Made by a program: the position numbers and the translations under genes. 64,000 nucleotides of DNA from Agelaius tricolor (lineage: Eukaryota; Chordata; Aves; Passeriformes; Icteridae): the NCBI GenBank assembly GCA_023055355.1, contig JALJCS010000050.1, positions 1,116,001 through 1,180,000 on the forward strand, given 5' to 3'. A model generated the notes under the pieces. The model did not search any database, was not told the DNA's origin, and was given only the letters and a program-made list of their open reading frames with translations. Below, in pieces: positions 13,501 through 24,253 of the stretch; the stretch's first letter is position 1; every line of letters begins with the position of its first letter.

Positions 13501-16500
13501 TATGCCTGTGAGCAAAGCTTCAGTACATGAGGTGCTTAGGCTGACGTATTTGAATGTATCTTTGAAAATAAGAACTCCATTAAAACTTCTTGCTTTCAAG
13601 ATATAGTTCAAAGAAATTCCACCCTTGGTATAAAGTCAGCATAGTTAAATTAGATTATAACTTCTCCCATATTAGTATTTTTCTGCCCACACTTTTTTTT
13701 TTTGATGGCAATGCTAAGAAATGTTAGGGCAGAGTGCTTGAAATGGCCTTTTGGTTTGAAGTGAACTTGCCTGCCATGGCTGTACCTTTGATCTTGCCCA
13801 TTTTAACAATCTGCAGAAAAGATGAGGGATTTGAAAGGGATCTGAAAAGCAAATAAAGCCCAAGTGGGACTGCAAACTTTGCACCCACAGGGGAAAGAAG
13901 AAATTGAGATTAAAAAGAAATATATGGTTATGTTGATGAATGAAATGCAATTTATTGCTGACAGGTAGAAAAGATGAGGTTGCTTTGTGATGAAACAGCA
14001 ATGATCCAGAGAGAAACTGATGCCAGATGTCAGCACAAGCTAACTGAGATGATGGCACTGATGGAAAAGCACAAGGGAAGAGATTTTCCTGCTTGCTGTG
14101 GTTTGCAGTGTGTGATACCATGTTAACAGCATGTTTATAACTTGTGATACCACGTTCATGACCTTTCCAAAGCAGAAACAGGCCTGAATCTGGGAAAAGG
14201 AAGCTGAACACATGCTGGACTTTGCATCATCTAAAATCAAATTCATTTGAAGATTTTCAAAAGATTCCTATGGGCAGATAAATTCCATTCATCTAAACTT
14301 CTGGGATTTTTAGATTTTTTTCAATTCAGGCTTCCTTTGATACCATCTGAGTGCAATATTTTTCAGTATCAGTTTGGCTCTTTCTCTGAGATGCCTTAGT
14401 GACTGTCAGCAGTTTAGCCTGACACATTTTAGTTTTCCTTTCTGTTCCTCTATTTTGCAATATCTTTAGCAGATACATTAATAAAGCTGGCACAGCTGGC
14501 TCTTAGTGCTGAGCACATATTGCTGCACAGAAATCAAGCACTCTCTGCCAGTCCACAAAATAATACTTGAATTGAACATTTTCTGGTTTACAGTTTCTGC
14601 AGAAGCATCAATGAATCTTTTCTTTCTGAATCTTAAGAGCCTGGTTTGAAAGAAATGATGTTTTAAGACTGGATAACTCTATAATTGTAACATTTAGTCA
14701 CATATTTTGAGTTTGTTGTTGGTTTGGTTTTTTTTAACCCAGAATGAATATGATAAAATGGTTGAAGAAAAAGATGCAGAGTTAAAAGTCTATAAAATGA
14801 AACAGCAAAAGCAGTTCTCATCAGCAAGAGCACTGGTAAGGAGTACTTTCCAATGTTCAGTAATTCAGTGAAGGGGCTGATGTCCTTGTGTAGTGGTTTT
14901 ATACTGGCTAAGGGCCAGGCACACACAACAAAACCATTCACTCATTTTTCTCTGCTGTAGTTGAGCAGAGGAGGGGAAAGAAAAATTCAAGTTGAGATAA
15001 GGATTAGGAGAAAAACACTTTGAGGGTAAAGAAGATTCAAACTTAAATAGCATCAAATATTTTATTATTAATAGAATTAAAAATGGGTAATGAGAATTAA
15101 AATAAACCTTTAAAACACCTTTTTTCCCAATCCCTGCCTCTTGCCCACCAACAGCACAGAGAGACAAAAGATGTGATCTTCAGTCAGTTTGTGACTTCTA
15201 AAAATCTTTTTTCAGGTTGCTTAGAGAGTTTCTTTTTCCTGCTGTGCTCTGGGGTCTTTCCCACCAGAGACAGTTCTCTGGGAACTTTTCCAGTGTGGTT
15301 TTAATTTTTACCAGTAGCAGTCCCACCCAAGCTGCTGCAGCAGATCTTATTCTGGGCACTAAAAACTCCAAATGTTTCTAGAAATGAATTGGAGTAGCAG
15401 TGTGTTTGTGTCTGCTCTTGCAGATAGTGTGTCATGCTCTGACTTCCCACTTGGAATAGGAAACTTTTGTTTTAAATATTTCAATTGTGCCCTCTCAGCC
15501 GTGTTCTCCCAAGTGTTTTAAGGTCTTACCTTGAACATTTCTGATCAAGTCCCTGTTTCTTATAGTGCTTCAGTCTTTTTAAACAAGCTAAAGCAAAGCT
15601 TCAAGTATAGGGCTGAAAAGCAAATAGAATTCTCTTGTGTACCTAATGAGTGTCCCTGTTAATTACTGTCTCACTTGGGACTGTTTTCTTTTTTCTGGGC
15701 TGTGCATAGTTAACCCTGTCCTTTATTTAATGGTTTGTAGGAAAATGAGCTGTCATGTTTGAAAAGTGAACTGGCCTCCCTTAAGGAACAACTGAAAGCA
15801 GAAATTGAAGAGAAGGTGGAGTTTTTTATTCACTGAGCAGTGGGGGTGAGAGGTGTGGCCTGGGCTTGTGCTGTGGGAGGAGTTGGATAAGAAATGAAAC
15901 TGAACAGAAAAACAGGGACTTTTGAATGCTGGGGTTGTGCTAAACCTGGTCATATATTTGTGTGAACTTTGTAACACTCTGTGATTATAGATTATATATA
16001 AATTAACAACAAAACAAAACTCTCCTTTAGTTTAGTTAACTTTAACTAGCTAAAGCAAAAAAGTTCCCTAAACTGTAGGGGTTTTTTCAGTGACTTTTGA
16101 ATGCTGAGGTTGTGCTAAACCTGGTCCTATTTTTGTGTGAGCTTTGTAACAGTCTGTGATTATAGACTGTGCTCTGTAATTACACCAAGAAGATTTTTAA
16201 CAACTGAATTCAAAGAAATATTTCCTTGCTGTCACATAACTCTTTTGTAGGAGAATCTTGTAAAAGAGCACTCTCACAGCATGATTCCTGAAAGTGAAAA
16301 GAAACACAAGGTAACTTCAACTTTTTAATTGCTTTTAGAATTTGGTAGTGTTTATATGTGTAGAATCAATTGAAGTGCCATGATAATTTATTTGCATTCA
16401 ACAAAAGGCATTGGAATGCTTTGGACTTCAAACTTTTTAAAGAAAATAAAAATTTATGTTCCTGGGACTCCTAAACCTTGTTTAGATCTATACAGTGAAT

Positions 16501-18272
16501 CTATTCATGTAAAAATAGAAAGTCTCCAAATTATATTCCTAAAATAAAAAAGATAAAAATAAAAAATATCTCCTTCAGTGCAGGAAGCCCCTTGGGCAGT
16601 CCAACATTGAAGTTTTGTAACTCCTAACAGTGAATTTTTCTTGTTGCATTTTTCTGCCTGTATTTCTTACTTCTCTGTAGATGATTTTTTTTTCCCCCCT
16701 GGGATAAGAAGGGATTTTAAAGGGTCCTACCATTCCATGGAGATATTAGACAGCAGTTTCTGGAAGGGCTCCCACTGTGTAATTTTTCTTGCTCCGTTGT
16801 TGATTTTTTTATGTCTCTGGAATTGTTTTACTCAGTCTTAAAAGTGTCCATTTGTAAAGGCACTTTTCCTCTATGGAAGAGAACAAAGCTGATCTAGCTG
16901 TAAAAATGGTCAAAGTGTCAAAGTAGTCCTGACTGCAGAACTTACCCTTCTTCCCTGTCAGGAGTTCACTTGTGGGTTTCATATTGGAGCAATGGAATCC
17001 AGCACCACTTTGATGTTATCTGTCTGAAAAAGGACTGCACTGGACCATTCAAGGCTTCTCAGTTTAACTTCTAGTGAAAAGACTATTTTAAATAACACCA
17101 ATCTTGATATAGCTATCAATCTTTCTCTGAAAGCCTTTCCCTGCAGTTTTGTTTGTTCCCATTTTCTTTGATGTTTGATATAGTCCACATGTCGTGGCTA
17201 CAGTTCAGAATAACCTGAATTTCTGCAGATAAGCATGAAGAACTGAAATACAATGTGCCATGAAACTCAGCTCTTCCATAGCTTCCCCTTCATTCTCCTC
17301 ATTTGGCAACAAAAATAATATAAAAAATGCTATTTCCACCCCACCCCACTTTGTTTGGGTCATTGCTTCGTGTTTGGATGGAAAGAGAAGAGTTCCACCA
17401 TTTCTCTCAGGTGAATTCTTGGACACTCAGACTGTAAACTGGCTCCTGAGTTTGGCTTTAGATTCCATTCTTGCCCCACAAAATAAAATCTAAAAATAGA
17501 AACGTTTTCTTTCCCAGACATATGCTATAAAGACTCCTCCAATGGATAAAATGCACAGTGGAAGAAGCACAAACCTGCCTTCAGAGCAGAGCAGCAGGAA
17601 AAAGCAGAAAGTGCTTGTGCAGCTGGACACTCAGTCAGACAGCTCTGAGCACACTGACCTCCTGGTAAGAGTCAGAGAGCAAATCCTGTGCTGAGCACTT
17701 CTTTGTGCTCACTGCTGGCTCTGAGAATGAAAATAAACAGTTTGGGCTTCCACATTCAAGCCAATATTTATGTGTATATTTTTAATTGATTGGTTCTTTC
17801 TGGAATTGTATGTACATAATTAACATGCTTTTTATTGAACTGTTTTGCCTTATAATGACATCTTAATTTTTTAATTTTTCATAGTTTAATATCCTTAGGG
17901 GGAAAGAAAAAGTAGTTTTTAATATAGTGTGAGTAAGTAACTTTTTCATTTATTAGAGCATAGTCTCGGAAGAAGAAATGTTTAAAAATTTGTACAAAGA
18001 TTTTCCACAAGCTTCACAATTACATTCCACAGCACCAAAAAAGGTATGTTAGCCTTTCCTAAGATTAAAGCAAGCAGTTAATCAGATTGTTTACAGAAAC
18101 TAAAGGATGGCTTTATTTTCCTTCCTAGACCCCAGCTCCATCCAGTGTGAAATCTCCAGGCTCTGCTCTGAAACTCAAAACCATGAGGAGAATGCGCGAG
18201 GCGGGCTGGGCTGCGCTCTCCAAAATGGACAGGAAAAGGAAAATTAAAGATGTTGTAAAGTTCTTTGCTTGA
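1517..18272 (+). CDS. SYCP1: SYCP1, synaptonemal complex protein 1 (C-terminal 26 exons)
   Basis: SYCP1 forms the transverse filaments that zip homologous chromosomes together in meiotic prophase. Exons read: 1517-1681, 2076-2143, 2310-2383, 3722-3780, 4170-4239, 4807-4880, 5310-5418, 6068-6162, 6298-6482, 6929-6996, 7912-7973, 9027-9130, 9614-9731, 9987-10057, 10708-10789, 11253-11339, 11628-11690, 12352-12414, 13270-13386, 13965-14075, 14743-14835, 15741-15815, 16251-16310, 17518-17664, 17957-18043, 18129-18272. Phases match at every junction, giving 816 codons plus TGA. Most of the product is Lys/Glu-rich coiled coil. Hallmarks are TAAFEELRVQAEN (4173), LTLELQKKSAEL (6961), KKQVENKTKCIEELQQE (11640) and the basic end MRRMREAGWAALSKMDRK (18183). 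Human SYCP1 is about 976 aa, so about 200 N-terminal residues lie upstream. Most introns are GT-AG; exceptions have their own entries. One stretch of about 35 residues known from mammals is absent between exons 11 and 12. Confidence 0.95.
1679..1696 (+). promoter_or_regulatory. SYCP1: SYCP1 atypical 5' splice site after exon 1517-1681
   Basis: The expected end of homology (Glu-Leu-Gln) is followed by GCCAGT, a GC donor at 1682-1683. The alternative is a weak GT at 1691-1692 (ATT|GTATAG), which is also phase 0 and would add Ala-Ser-Ile before an in-frame TAG. The next exon starts in phase 0 at 2076, so both fit. Mammalian alignment from memory favours the GC site. Confidence 0.5.
5146..5203 (+). 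repeat. TCTG/TCTA microsatellite in SYCP1 intron
   Basis: Short compound tetranucleotide tract (ctgt/ctat units with some tctc) in the intron between exons 4807-4880 and 5310-5418. No functional role can be seen. Confidence 0.85.
5885..6050 (+). repeat. AT-rich tract in SYCP1 intron
   Basis: Imperfect tata/ttta repeat ending about 18 bases before the exon that begins at 6068. The run is almost purely A/T and merges into the T-rich acceptor tract of that exon. Confidence 0.8.
8366..8436 (+). pseudogene. Possible relic of a lost SYCP1 exon
   Basis: This stretch lies in the intron where about 35 residues known from mammalian SYCP1 are missing. It follows an acceptor-like tctgtcacag and reads KSQLYEIHSEQ and later LDLQA, then TAA. 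Only the LYE and LQA anchors resemble the mammalian exon, and a deletion would be needed. This is inference from a short match. Confidence 0.25.
9731..9737 (+). promoter_or_regulatory. SYCP1: GC 5' splice site, SYCP1 exon 9614-9731
   Basis: The exon ends CAAGAG and is followed by GCAAGT, the consensus for GC-AG introns. The next exon (9987) starts in phase 0 and follows on in homology. The nearest GT (9736) would shift the frame and give an immediate stop. The GC donor is therefore required by frame. Confidence 0.85.
10057..10063 (+). promoter_or_regulatory. SYCP1: GC 5' splice site, SYCP1 exon 9987-10057
   Basis: The exon ends CTAAG and is followed by GCAAGT. The following exon (10708) begins AAATGAACTG and is in frame only if the join uses the GC at 10058-10059 (Leu-Arg-Asn-Glu-Leu). 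The GT at 10062 would produce a TGA. This is the second GC-AG intron in a row. Confidence 0.85.
11253..11339 (+). CDS. SYCP1: SYCP1 exon with displaced donor
   Basis: A good acceptor (gtcatttcag) opens a frame reading VKSTENEISRKEK then PLKILENN. This matches the segment that mammals have before the NNLKKQVENK block. Homology should stop near 11318, but no GT or GC occurs there. The frame stays open for eight more codons to the GT at 11340 (GAT|GTAGGG), which is in phase with the next exon at 11628. Both ends are phase 0, so skipping this exon would also keep the frame. It is listed as part of SYCP1 with reduced certainty. Confidence 0.65.
14073..14114 (+). promoter_or_regulatory. SYCP1: SYCP1 mutated 5' splice site (GG)
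   Basis: Exon 13965-14075 should end at Lys-His-Lys, because the next exon (14743) continues Asn-Glu-Tyr-Asp-Lys in phase 0. The donor reads AAG|GGAAGA, which looks like a GTAAGA donor with T changed to G. Read-through meets TAA at 14121. An in-phase GT at 14112 (TGT|GTGATA) would add 12 residues. Confidence 0.7.
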
Positions 18273-18520
18273 AATGCAGAAACACCCAGTGCCCTGGCAT
18301 TGCTTGCAGGGTTGTTTTTCTCTCAGAGTTAGTGCTTTGTTGCATTTTTCTGTCATACTCAGTGTGTTCAATACTGTGTTCATTCCTTCACACATATGAA
18401 CTTTATAGATCTATAACTGCAACCCCTGCAGAGCCTTTTCCACCTTTCCTCCCTTGTGCTTCAAAATGTTGGGACAAAAATTGGCCAATTTTAAATTTTG
18501 AAATAAATAGAACTGCATAG
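18273..18520 (+). other. SYCP1: SYCP1 3' UTR with polyadenylation signal
   Basis: T-rich sequence after the TGA at 18270-18272. An AATAAA lies at 18502-18507, followed by T-rich sequence. Longer 3' ends are possible (attaaa near 18847). Confidence 0.75.
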
Positions 18521-20410
18521 AAAGTTGTTTCAAAGCTGTTTCTGGCATTAGAAAGTCTGGTTTTAAAGAACTTCTTTTAAATTTACTCCATTTTTCTTAA
18601 CACATAAATCATAGTGGAAGAAATGTTGCTGTTCAATGTATGTTCTTTTACCTGAAGTCCTCTTGCTTTTTCCTGCATTTTAATGGCTGTTAGACCTGTC
18701 TTTTTAGACTGTTTTGTTTTCAGTATGTTAAAATGGTTTTGAAACTTCTAAAATTGCAGTAGAATTGCTTGTATTTAAAAAGATTTCAGCTTCACAAGGA
18801 GTAAAAGATGCACGTTATAAGATCGTGAAAACAATGTTCAGATGCCATTAAATTGTTTATCTGAAATATCAAGTATGGGACTATTTGTTATTGCTTTAAA
18901 TATTTGAACACAGACAGAAATCACCCACCAGCTTTCCTAGGGACCAGCAGAAGTCCAAGGATAGATTAGAACATCTATTTCTGTATTAATCCTTGATTAA
19001 TCTTGGTTTCACAACAGCGACAAACCCTACTTCAGAGCCTAGACATAACAAGAAAACTACAAGTACATGTTAAAATATAATGCAAAATCAAAAATCCCAA
19101 ATGCAGGTGAAGTGGGAAGCAAAATAGATTTGTTTTCTTCTTTTTGTGTAGTCTTAGGGATAGGCCAGTAGTTTGGGTTCCTTATGTTGAGCTGTTGAGC
19201 AGCGATGTAAATGAGATTTGTTATTGTATGTAGCTAACAAATATTGTGCAAAGATCTGGAAGAATCTGCTGTGCTTTCCCCATGAGCACTTGAAAGTGAA
19301 AAATGGAAGTTTGTACTGCCCACTTCTGGACTCAAACAGTAACTAATCAACTAGAGCCTTGGTATTTCCTAGGGACATGAATCCATGGGATATCACAGAA
19401 TTCTCCTGATCCTGTGAGTGTGTCCTGTGAGGTGCTGTGTAAATCACCTGAAAAAGTACAAAAATATTGCCAGCAACACTGCAGAAAGCTTGCAGGAAAT
19501 GCAAGCAGCAGGGAAGGGTGTAAAATCCCATCTGCCCGTTTCTGTGCCTGATTTTATTTATGGACTGAGGGTGCCCTGCTTGTTGCCATGGCCACAGTGC
19601 ACAGCTCCATCTCTCCTGTCTCCTTCTCTGGCCTCAGGCTCAGTTCCTGGGAGCACCCCATGGGGGAGAATCCTGGCAGTGAAAGAGACAAAGAGCCCAA
19701 ACTCCTGGGCTCAGACTCAGACAGGTCCATGGGGGAAGGAAAAGCTGTGCAAGGAAGCAAAACCAGGAATTCATTCCCTGCTTCCCACGGGCAGGTGGGT
19801 GTTCATCCGTGCCCAGGTGAGCAGGGCTCCAGCCCAGGCAATGGTGACCTGGGGACACAAATGCCATCACTGCCAGCATCCCCCCCTTTCTGCTTCTTCC
19901 CCCTCTTTCCAGACTGATTCTTCTTCCACATGGTCTGGGAATGCCCTGGGGTCAAGTCAGGTCACTGTCCCAGCTGCGTCTCTGCCCCTTTCTGGTGCTC
20001 CCCAAGCCCTCGCTGCCAGGGCAGGATGAGGAACAGGAAAGGCCTCGGCTCTGGGCAGGAACAAAACCCTCCTGGAACCTTCCCTCTGTTTCCAGGCCAA
20101 ATCCAAGCCCTGCCCCAGAGAAGCCCCTGGAAGGAAGTTCAGTCTCCCCAGCCCAAAGCAGTCCCCAGTGCCCATCCCCAGCACCAGGCACTGCCTTCCC
20201 CAGGGCGTCTCCTCTAGGAAAGGGATGGCTCAGCGAGCACCAGGCCGATGGCGATTGCAGCTCGGGGGGAAAACAGGCGGGAGGGGATCCCTGCTTGGAG
20301 TTCCAGGGGTGCTTTATGGGCCAACACACCCGAGGGGTCCAGGCACCAAGAACCAAGAACAAAGCAGGGTCCAGGCTTTTATATGGGACAAGGGAGGGGG
20401 AGCTTTGGTG
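18521..20410. other. Intergenic, no gene seen
   Basis: AT-rich up to about 19400, then GC-rich. Several open frames of 60-200 codons occur in 19400-20400 on both strands. They lack splice logic, family motifs and biased codon use, so I see no gene here. Confidence 0.6.
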
Positions 20411-20416
20411 TCGCCA

Positions 20417-20772
20417 TGATATTTTCTGAAACTGAGAAGCTGAGAAGCCTCACAGCAAAAGAAAAACAAGAATTATCTGCTGCTGTGGAATGCAACAGGT
20501 GCATCTTTGATTGGTCCATGTTGGTTGTTTCTAATTAATGGCCAATCACAGTCAGCTGGCCCGGACTCTCGGAGAGTCATGAGCTTTTGTAATCATTCTT
20601 TTCTATTCCCTGCTTGCCTTCTGATGAAATCCTCTCTTCAATTCTTTTAGTATAGTTTTAAGATATCATTTTCTTTTAAGATAATATATATCATCAATAA
20701 TAAATCAGCCTTCTGAAACATGGAGTCAAGATTCTCGTCTCTTCCCTTGTCCTGGGACCCCTGCAAACACCA
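20417..20772 (+). mobile_element. Solo LTR, ERVL-like family (copy 1)
   Basis: It starts TGATATTTTCTGAAACTGAG and ends near CTGCAAACACCA, with AATAAA at 20699-20704 followed by 'gccttctga'. It shares blocks with 26543-26960: 'gctgagaagcctca', 'aaaagaaaaaca', 'gagtcatgag', 'aataaat..gccttctga' and 'ccctgcaaa'. No internal retroviral sequence adjoins it. Confidence 0.75.
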
Positions 20773-21437
20773 GCGCACTTTGGGCCTGAGGGCCAATGGG
20801 CAGAGGGAACAAGGGTGGTGCAAATGAGGGACAAAAGGGCAGCAACCAACTGGGATTCAGGGGAGGAGCTGCAGGGAACGGGAACCAATAGGAAAGCGGG
20901 AGTGGGGAACATTCTAGAACTGGGGAGGAGAACAAGGATGATGTAACTTGGGTCATCAACATGTAAGGGACACGATGCCACCAGGACACACACCAGGGGA
21001 CAATGTCACCACACCTGTGGGGACGCTGCCACCAGGACGCCTCCAGTGACACCCAGCATGGGCCCACATGGCCCCTGTGGGTGACACTGACCCTTGCCCT
21101 GTCCCCAGGGGCAGTTGGGGTCCCCTGAGCGCGGTGGCCCTGGGACACCCTGGTGGCTGTCACTCTCTCCTGGGCCACTTGTCACCAGCTGAACAAGTTC
21201 CCATCCTGCCCTGGTGGGTGGTGACATTCGGCTGGGACACCACAATGGTGGCAGGGGGGATGTGGTGGCAGGAACTGCATCAGGCAGCGCCATGGCTGAG
21301 ATGAAGGTGCTGGGGCACTGTGGTGGCACAGGTGGTGGCCTTGATGCTGTCCAGTTCATGTCCCCATCCATGTTCATGTCCTCCCATGTCACCATCCATG
21401 GATGTGTCCCCCCCATGTCCCTGTCCATGGCCACTGC
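20773..21437. other. Intergenic GC-rich sequence with simple repeats
   Basis: Contains loosely repeated 'ggtgacactg/ccaccatggtg' motifs (20940-21300) and 'catgtcc/ccatccatg' motifs (21340-21430). No gene is supported. Confidence 0.5.
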
Positions 21438-21680
21438 TGTTGGATTGGCGGAAGAAATGTGGCACCCAATATGAGTGATCAGCAAGTCTCGAACTTTATT
21501 GAGGATTCACAAATATTTATATTGGTATTAATGAAGCTTATACATATTGCAAAGCTGAGCTCATTATTGGTTAATTACTTATTTGTCAACCACACCTACT
21601 TCTATATTCTTATGGTTATTTTGTTACTACTTCTACATTCTTGTTGTTATTCTGCTGAAACTATCCTCATATTTTTGGCA
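21438..21680 (-). mobile_element. 3' LTR of the TM env fragment
   Basis: On the minus strand this carries an AATAAAG polyadenylation signal (complement of ctttattg near 21497) and ends CCAACA. A purine-rich tract (complement of gatcctctcctcta, about 21684-21697) lies between it and the env stop at 21731. The boundaries are approximate. Confidence 0.5.
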
Positions 21681-21730
21681 AAAGATCCTCTCCTCTATCC
21701 TGTTGTTGCACCAAGGGCACAATGTCCTTA

Positions 21731-22537
21731 TCAGTGGTTAGACACTGACTGCTGAATCCTAGACTTGCCTCCTTCTAACTGAGCCAACGGTATTATGTCG
21801 ACGTGACCTTTCTCAGCTAGCCAACTGTCCACAAAGCTCTCCACATTTCCTCTGTTTTTCTGTTGAACAAGCATGGTCTGATTAAATGCAGCAGATATCA
21901 TCTTTTGCACCATGTTCTGTAGGCATATGCAAAAGCACAGCAAAACTAATACTACTAACAAAGCTATAATGCCCACTATAATGCTGGCCTTAACAATACA
22001 GCGTAACCATGATCCCAGGCCTAAAGATTTGAGCCATCCATCAATACCAAGGCCCGATTCTACCTGTAGGTTTCCAGTTAACTTCCACAACTCAGAGAGT
22101 TGTGAGTGAATGGACTGTGAATGATCAGAAAGATTCATGCAACACATGCCCTCAAATTCTTCACAACCATGGCCTTGTGCAAGTAAAAGAAAATCAATTG
22201 CAGCTCTATTTTGAAGCATTGCATAGCAAATAGAATCAACATCAAGCAAAAGACTAGAAAGTGCTAAAGAGGTGGCATTGGTTTGCTTAGCAAGCCAACA
22301 TCCCAACTTGTTTAAAATAGCATGAGCACCTGCTGCCAATACCCCTAGAGTCAAGAAAGATGCTGCAACTCTGGCCTCTGGGGACCAGAATTTTACATCA
22401 TCCCTGCAGTCTGCAGCAAATGCATGAGCCATTCGTTTATTGCGACGATGACAGCGGCTCATGTTCAGTATCATGGACGTGTTGGGTGTGAGTAGAGACA
22501 GCCGTCTGTTGCAGTGTGTCGCCATTTCCTGTTTCAA
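21731..22537 (-). CDS. Endogenous retroviral env, TM subunit (alpharetrovirus-like)
   Basis: A stop-free minus-strand frame of up to 268 codons. It holds a basic cleavage-type site (RCHRRNKR near residue 28), an Ala/Gly/Leu-rich segment between two cysteines as in the internal fusion peptides of alpharetroviruses, an LQNRAAIDFLLL block, the C-X6-CC motif CEEFEGMCC, and one membrane span (WLRCIVKASIIVGIIALLVV region) followed by a cytoplasmic tail of about 60 residues. No SU-coding sequence or pol is found to the right, where another LTR begins by about 22633. It is an old fragment that has kept its frame; expression is unknown. The true N-terminus is not defined. Confidence 0.85.
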   Translation of the reverse strand: MKQEMATHCNRRLSLLTPNTSMILNMSRCHRRNKRMAHAFAADCRDDVKFWSPEARVAASFLTLGVLAAGAHAILNKLGCWLAKQTNATSLALSSLLLDVDSICYAMLQNRAAIDFLLLAQGHGCEEFEGMCCMNLSDHSQSIHSQLSELWKLTGNLQVESGLGIDGWLKSLGLGSWLRCIVKASIIVGIIALLVVLVLLCFCICLQNMVQKMISAAFNQTMLVQQKNRGNVESFVDSWLAEKGHVDIIPLAQLEGGKSRIQQSVSNH

Positions 22538-22632
22538 CTATCCAAACCTCCTCAGGTGCCCCAACCTTTCCCCCTCCACCTTTTGCCATCCTGCCTAGGA
22601 GCTGCCCATTAATCTTCACCTTCCAGCAAGGC

Positions 22633-22990
22633 GTTGTGTGATTGGCAGATGCCCCCCAGGCCTGGGCTCATTGGTTTGTCCTAGCGTCCACATCCCCTGA
22701 CCCTTCCCCTGCTCACACCTGGTTGGCCCTCACCTGTCCGTCCCCTCCCCCTGTCCCCGGGGCTTAAAAAGGACACGAGACCATGTGGCCGGGGTGTCTG
22801 TCTGAGGCTGTTACCACATTCAGAAGTCTACAATAAAACTCTGGATCTAAGCTCCACAGCAGAACCTGCTCCTTTTCTCTTCACCGTCGTCTGAACCTTT
22901 TCCACCAAAGGTAAACTGAGTTCCTATTTTGCCTGGACTTGTTCTGAGCGCCCAGCTGCAGCACCCAGCCAGCCAAAGGCACCTCTGCGG
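22633..22990 (+). mobile_element. Solo LTR-like sequence
   Basis: It has the layout of a plus-strand LTR: a TATA-like GCTTAAAAAGG at 22762, then 45-60 bases later the AATAAAACTC signal near 22829, then CT-rich U5-like sequence. Both edges are uncertain and no target-site duplication was identified. Confidence 0.5.
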
Positions 22991-24190
22991 TGAAAACACC
23001 ACAGCTGCCGCCTTTGGTCCAGCAGCGAGGCCTGACAAAGCCAGGCAGGACACACCCCAGAAGCATTCGGGGTCTAGTATTTAATAGAGTTCCAGAGCAA
23101 ACAGTCAAGGCAGTGGCCTGAAATGTTTTCCCAGCTGGGCCATAACACTTCTCTGATGGATGCACATTGTCCCTGGGGAAAGAGATGTGCAGAACCCTTC
23201 ACTAATGCCCTGGAATGTCAAACAGGAATCCCAGCCATGGACAGCTCTCAGGAACCACTTCACTGTGGATTTTCCTTCCTGGAAGCCCAAGATGTCTGAA
23301 TGTGCTCCTGGTGCCTCAGGGCCTGGGTAAACAGGGCTTGTCAGAGAGGCTGGCAGGGCACCAACACCCCTCCTCCTCCTCACAGGGCACCTCTGTTACC
23401 CCAATTAGCTCCGAGTGGCTGCCTGGGGACAGGTGCCCACTTCCCCATGTGCCTGGGATGGGCACATCCTGCTCAGGGCCAGTGCTGGCCTGGGCCCAGA
23501 GCCAGGGCCATGACCCAGGTGCTCTGGGAGGGCTGCGTGGCTGCAGGTGTGACAGGATGAGGGGCAGGGCAGGGCATATTCCCCTCGGACAGGGCTGTGG
23601 GCATGGAGCTTGGTGGGGTTTGGCATCTGCAGGGAAAGGGCTATCGGGTTGTGTGGATGTGGGAATTGTCACTCGTGAGGCATTCCCCAGGCCTCAGCCT
23701 TGTCTGCAGGTGCTCAGCATTGCCCAGTGCTCCCCAGTGTCTGCAGTGACTGCGATGCCAATCAGCCACCTGATCCCATGTCCCTTGTTCCCCTTGTTCT
23801 CCCACATGTTGGGTTTGGGGCCAGGCTCAGCTCTGGGGTGTCCCCCAGAGAAAGCTCTGGGAGGGGAGGGGCAGCAGGAGATGGGGGATCTGGCACTGGG
23901 GGCTGTTGGAGGATGGATTGTGTTGGACTGGGGGCTGTCCCCACAGGGTCCCCAGGTGCCTTTGGCTCCCTGCCTGCCCCCCTTGGCCCCCCAGGTGCCT
24001 GGGCCCTTCCAGGGGCAGCTGCCCCGTGCAGGAAGCTGGAGGGATGCCGGGCAAGGGGGCTGGATCCGTGCCACAGGTGGGGTGGGGTGGACTCTGTGCC
24101 AGGGCTGGGCTTGTGGCCAGGGCTGGGGGCTGTGCCAAGCTGGGCTTTGGCCTGGGGGCTGGCAGGGAGGGTGCAGGGAGGGAGTCCCGG
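22991..24190. other. Upstream flank of the 70-aa gene
   Basis: GC-rich unique sequence. Long open frames on both strands (one of about 400 codons on the plus strand) look like compositional artefacts: they lack family motifs and run through the promoter of the following gene. No separate gene is supported. Confidence 0.5.
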
Positions 24191-24194
24191 CAGG

Positions 24195-24201
24195 GATAAA
24201 G
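24195..24201 (+). promoter_or_regulatory. TATA-like box of the small secreted-protein gene
   Basis: GATAAAG lies 59 bases before the ATG, consistent with a start of transcription about 24225-24232 and a short 5' UTR. Confidence 0.5.
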
Positions 24202-24253
24202 GTGCTCCTCACCTGCTGCAGCCTCAGGCAGCGCTGCCCAGAGCCAGAGGAAG

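Noticed and set aside
19418..20429. Overlapping frames of 160-200 codons after SYCP1
   Set aside because: No motif, no splice context and equal openness on both strands indicate GC-rich chance frames.
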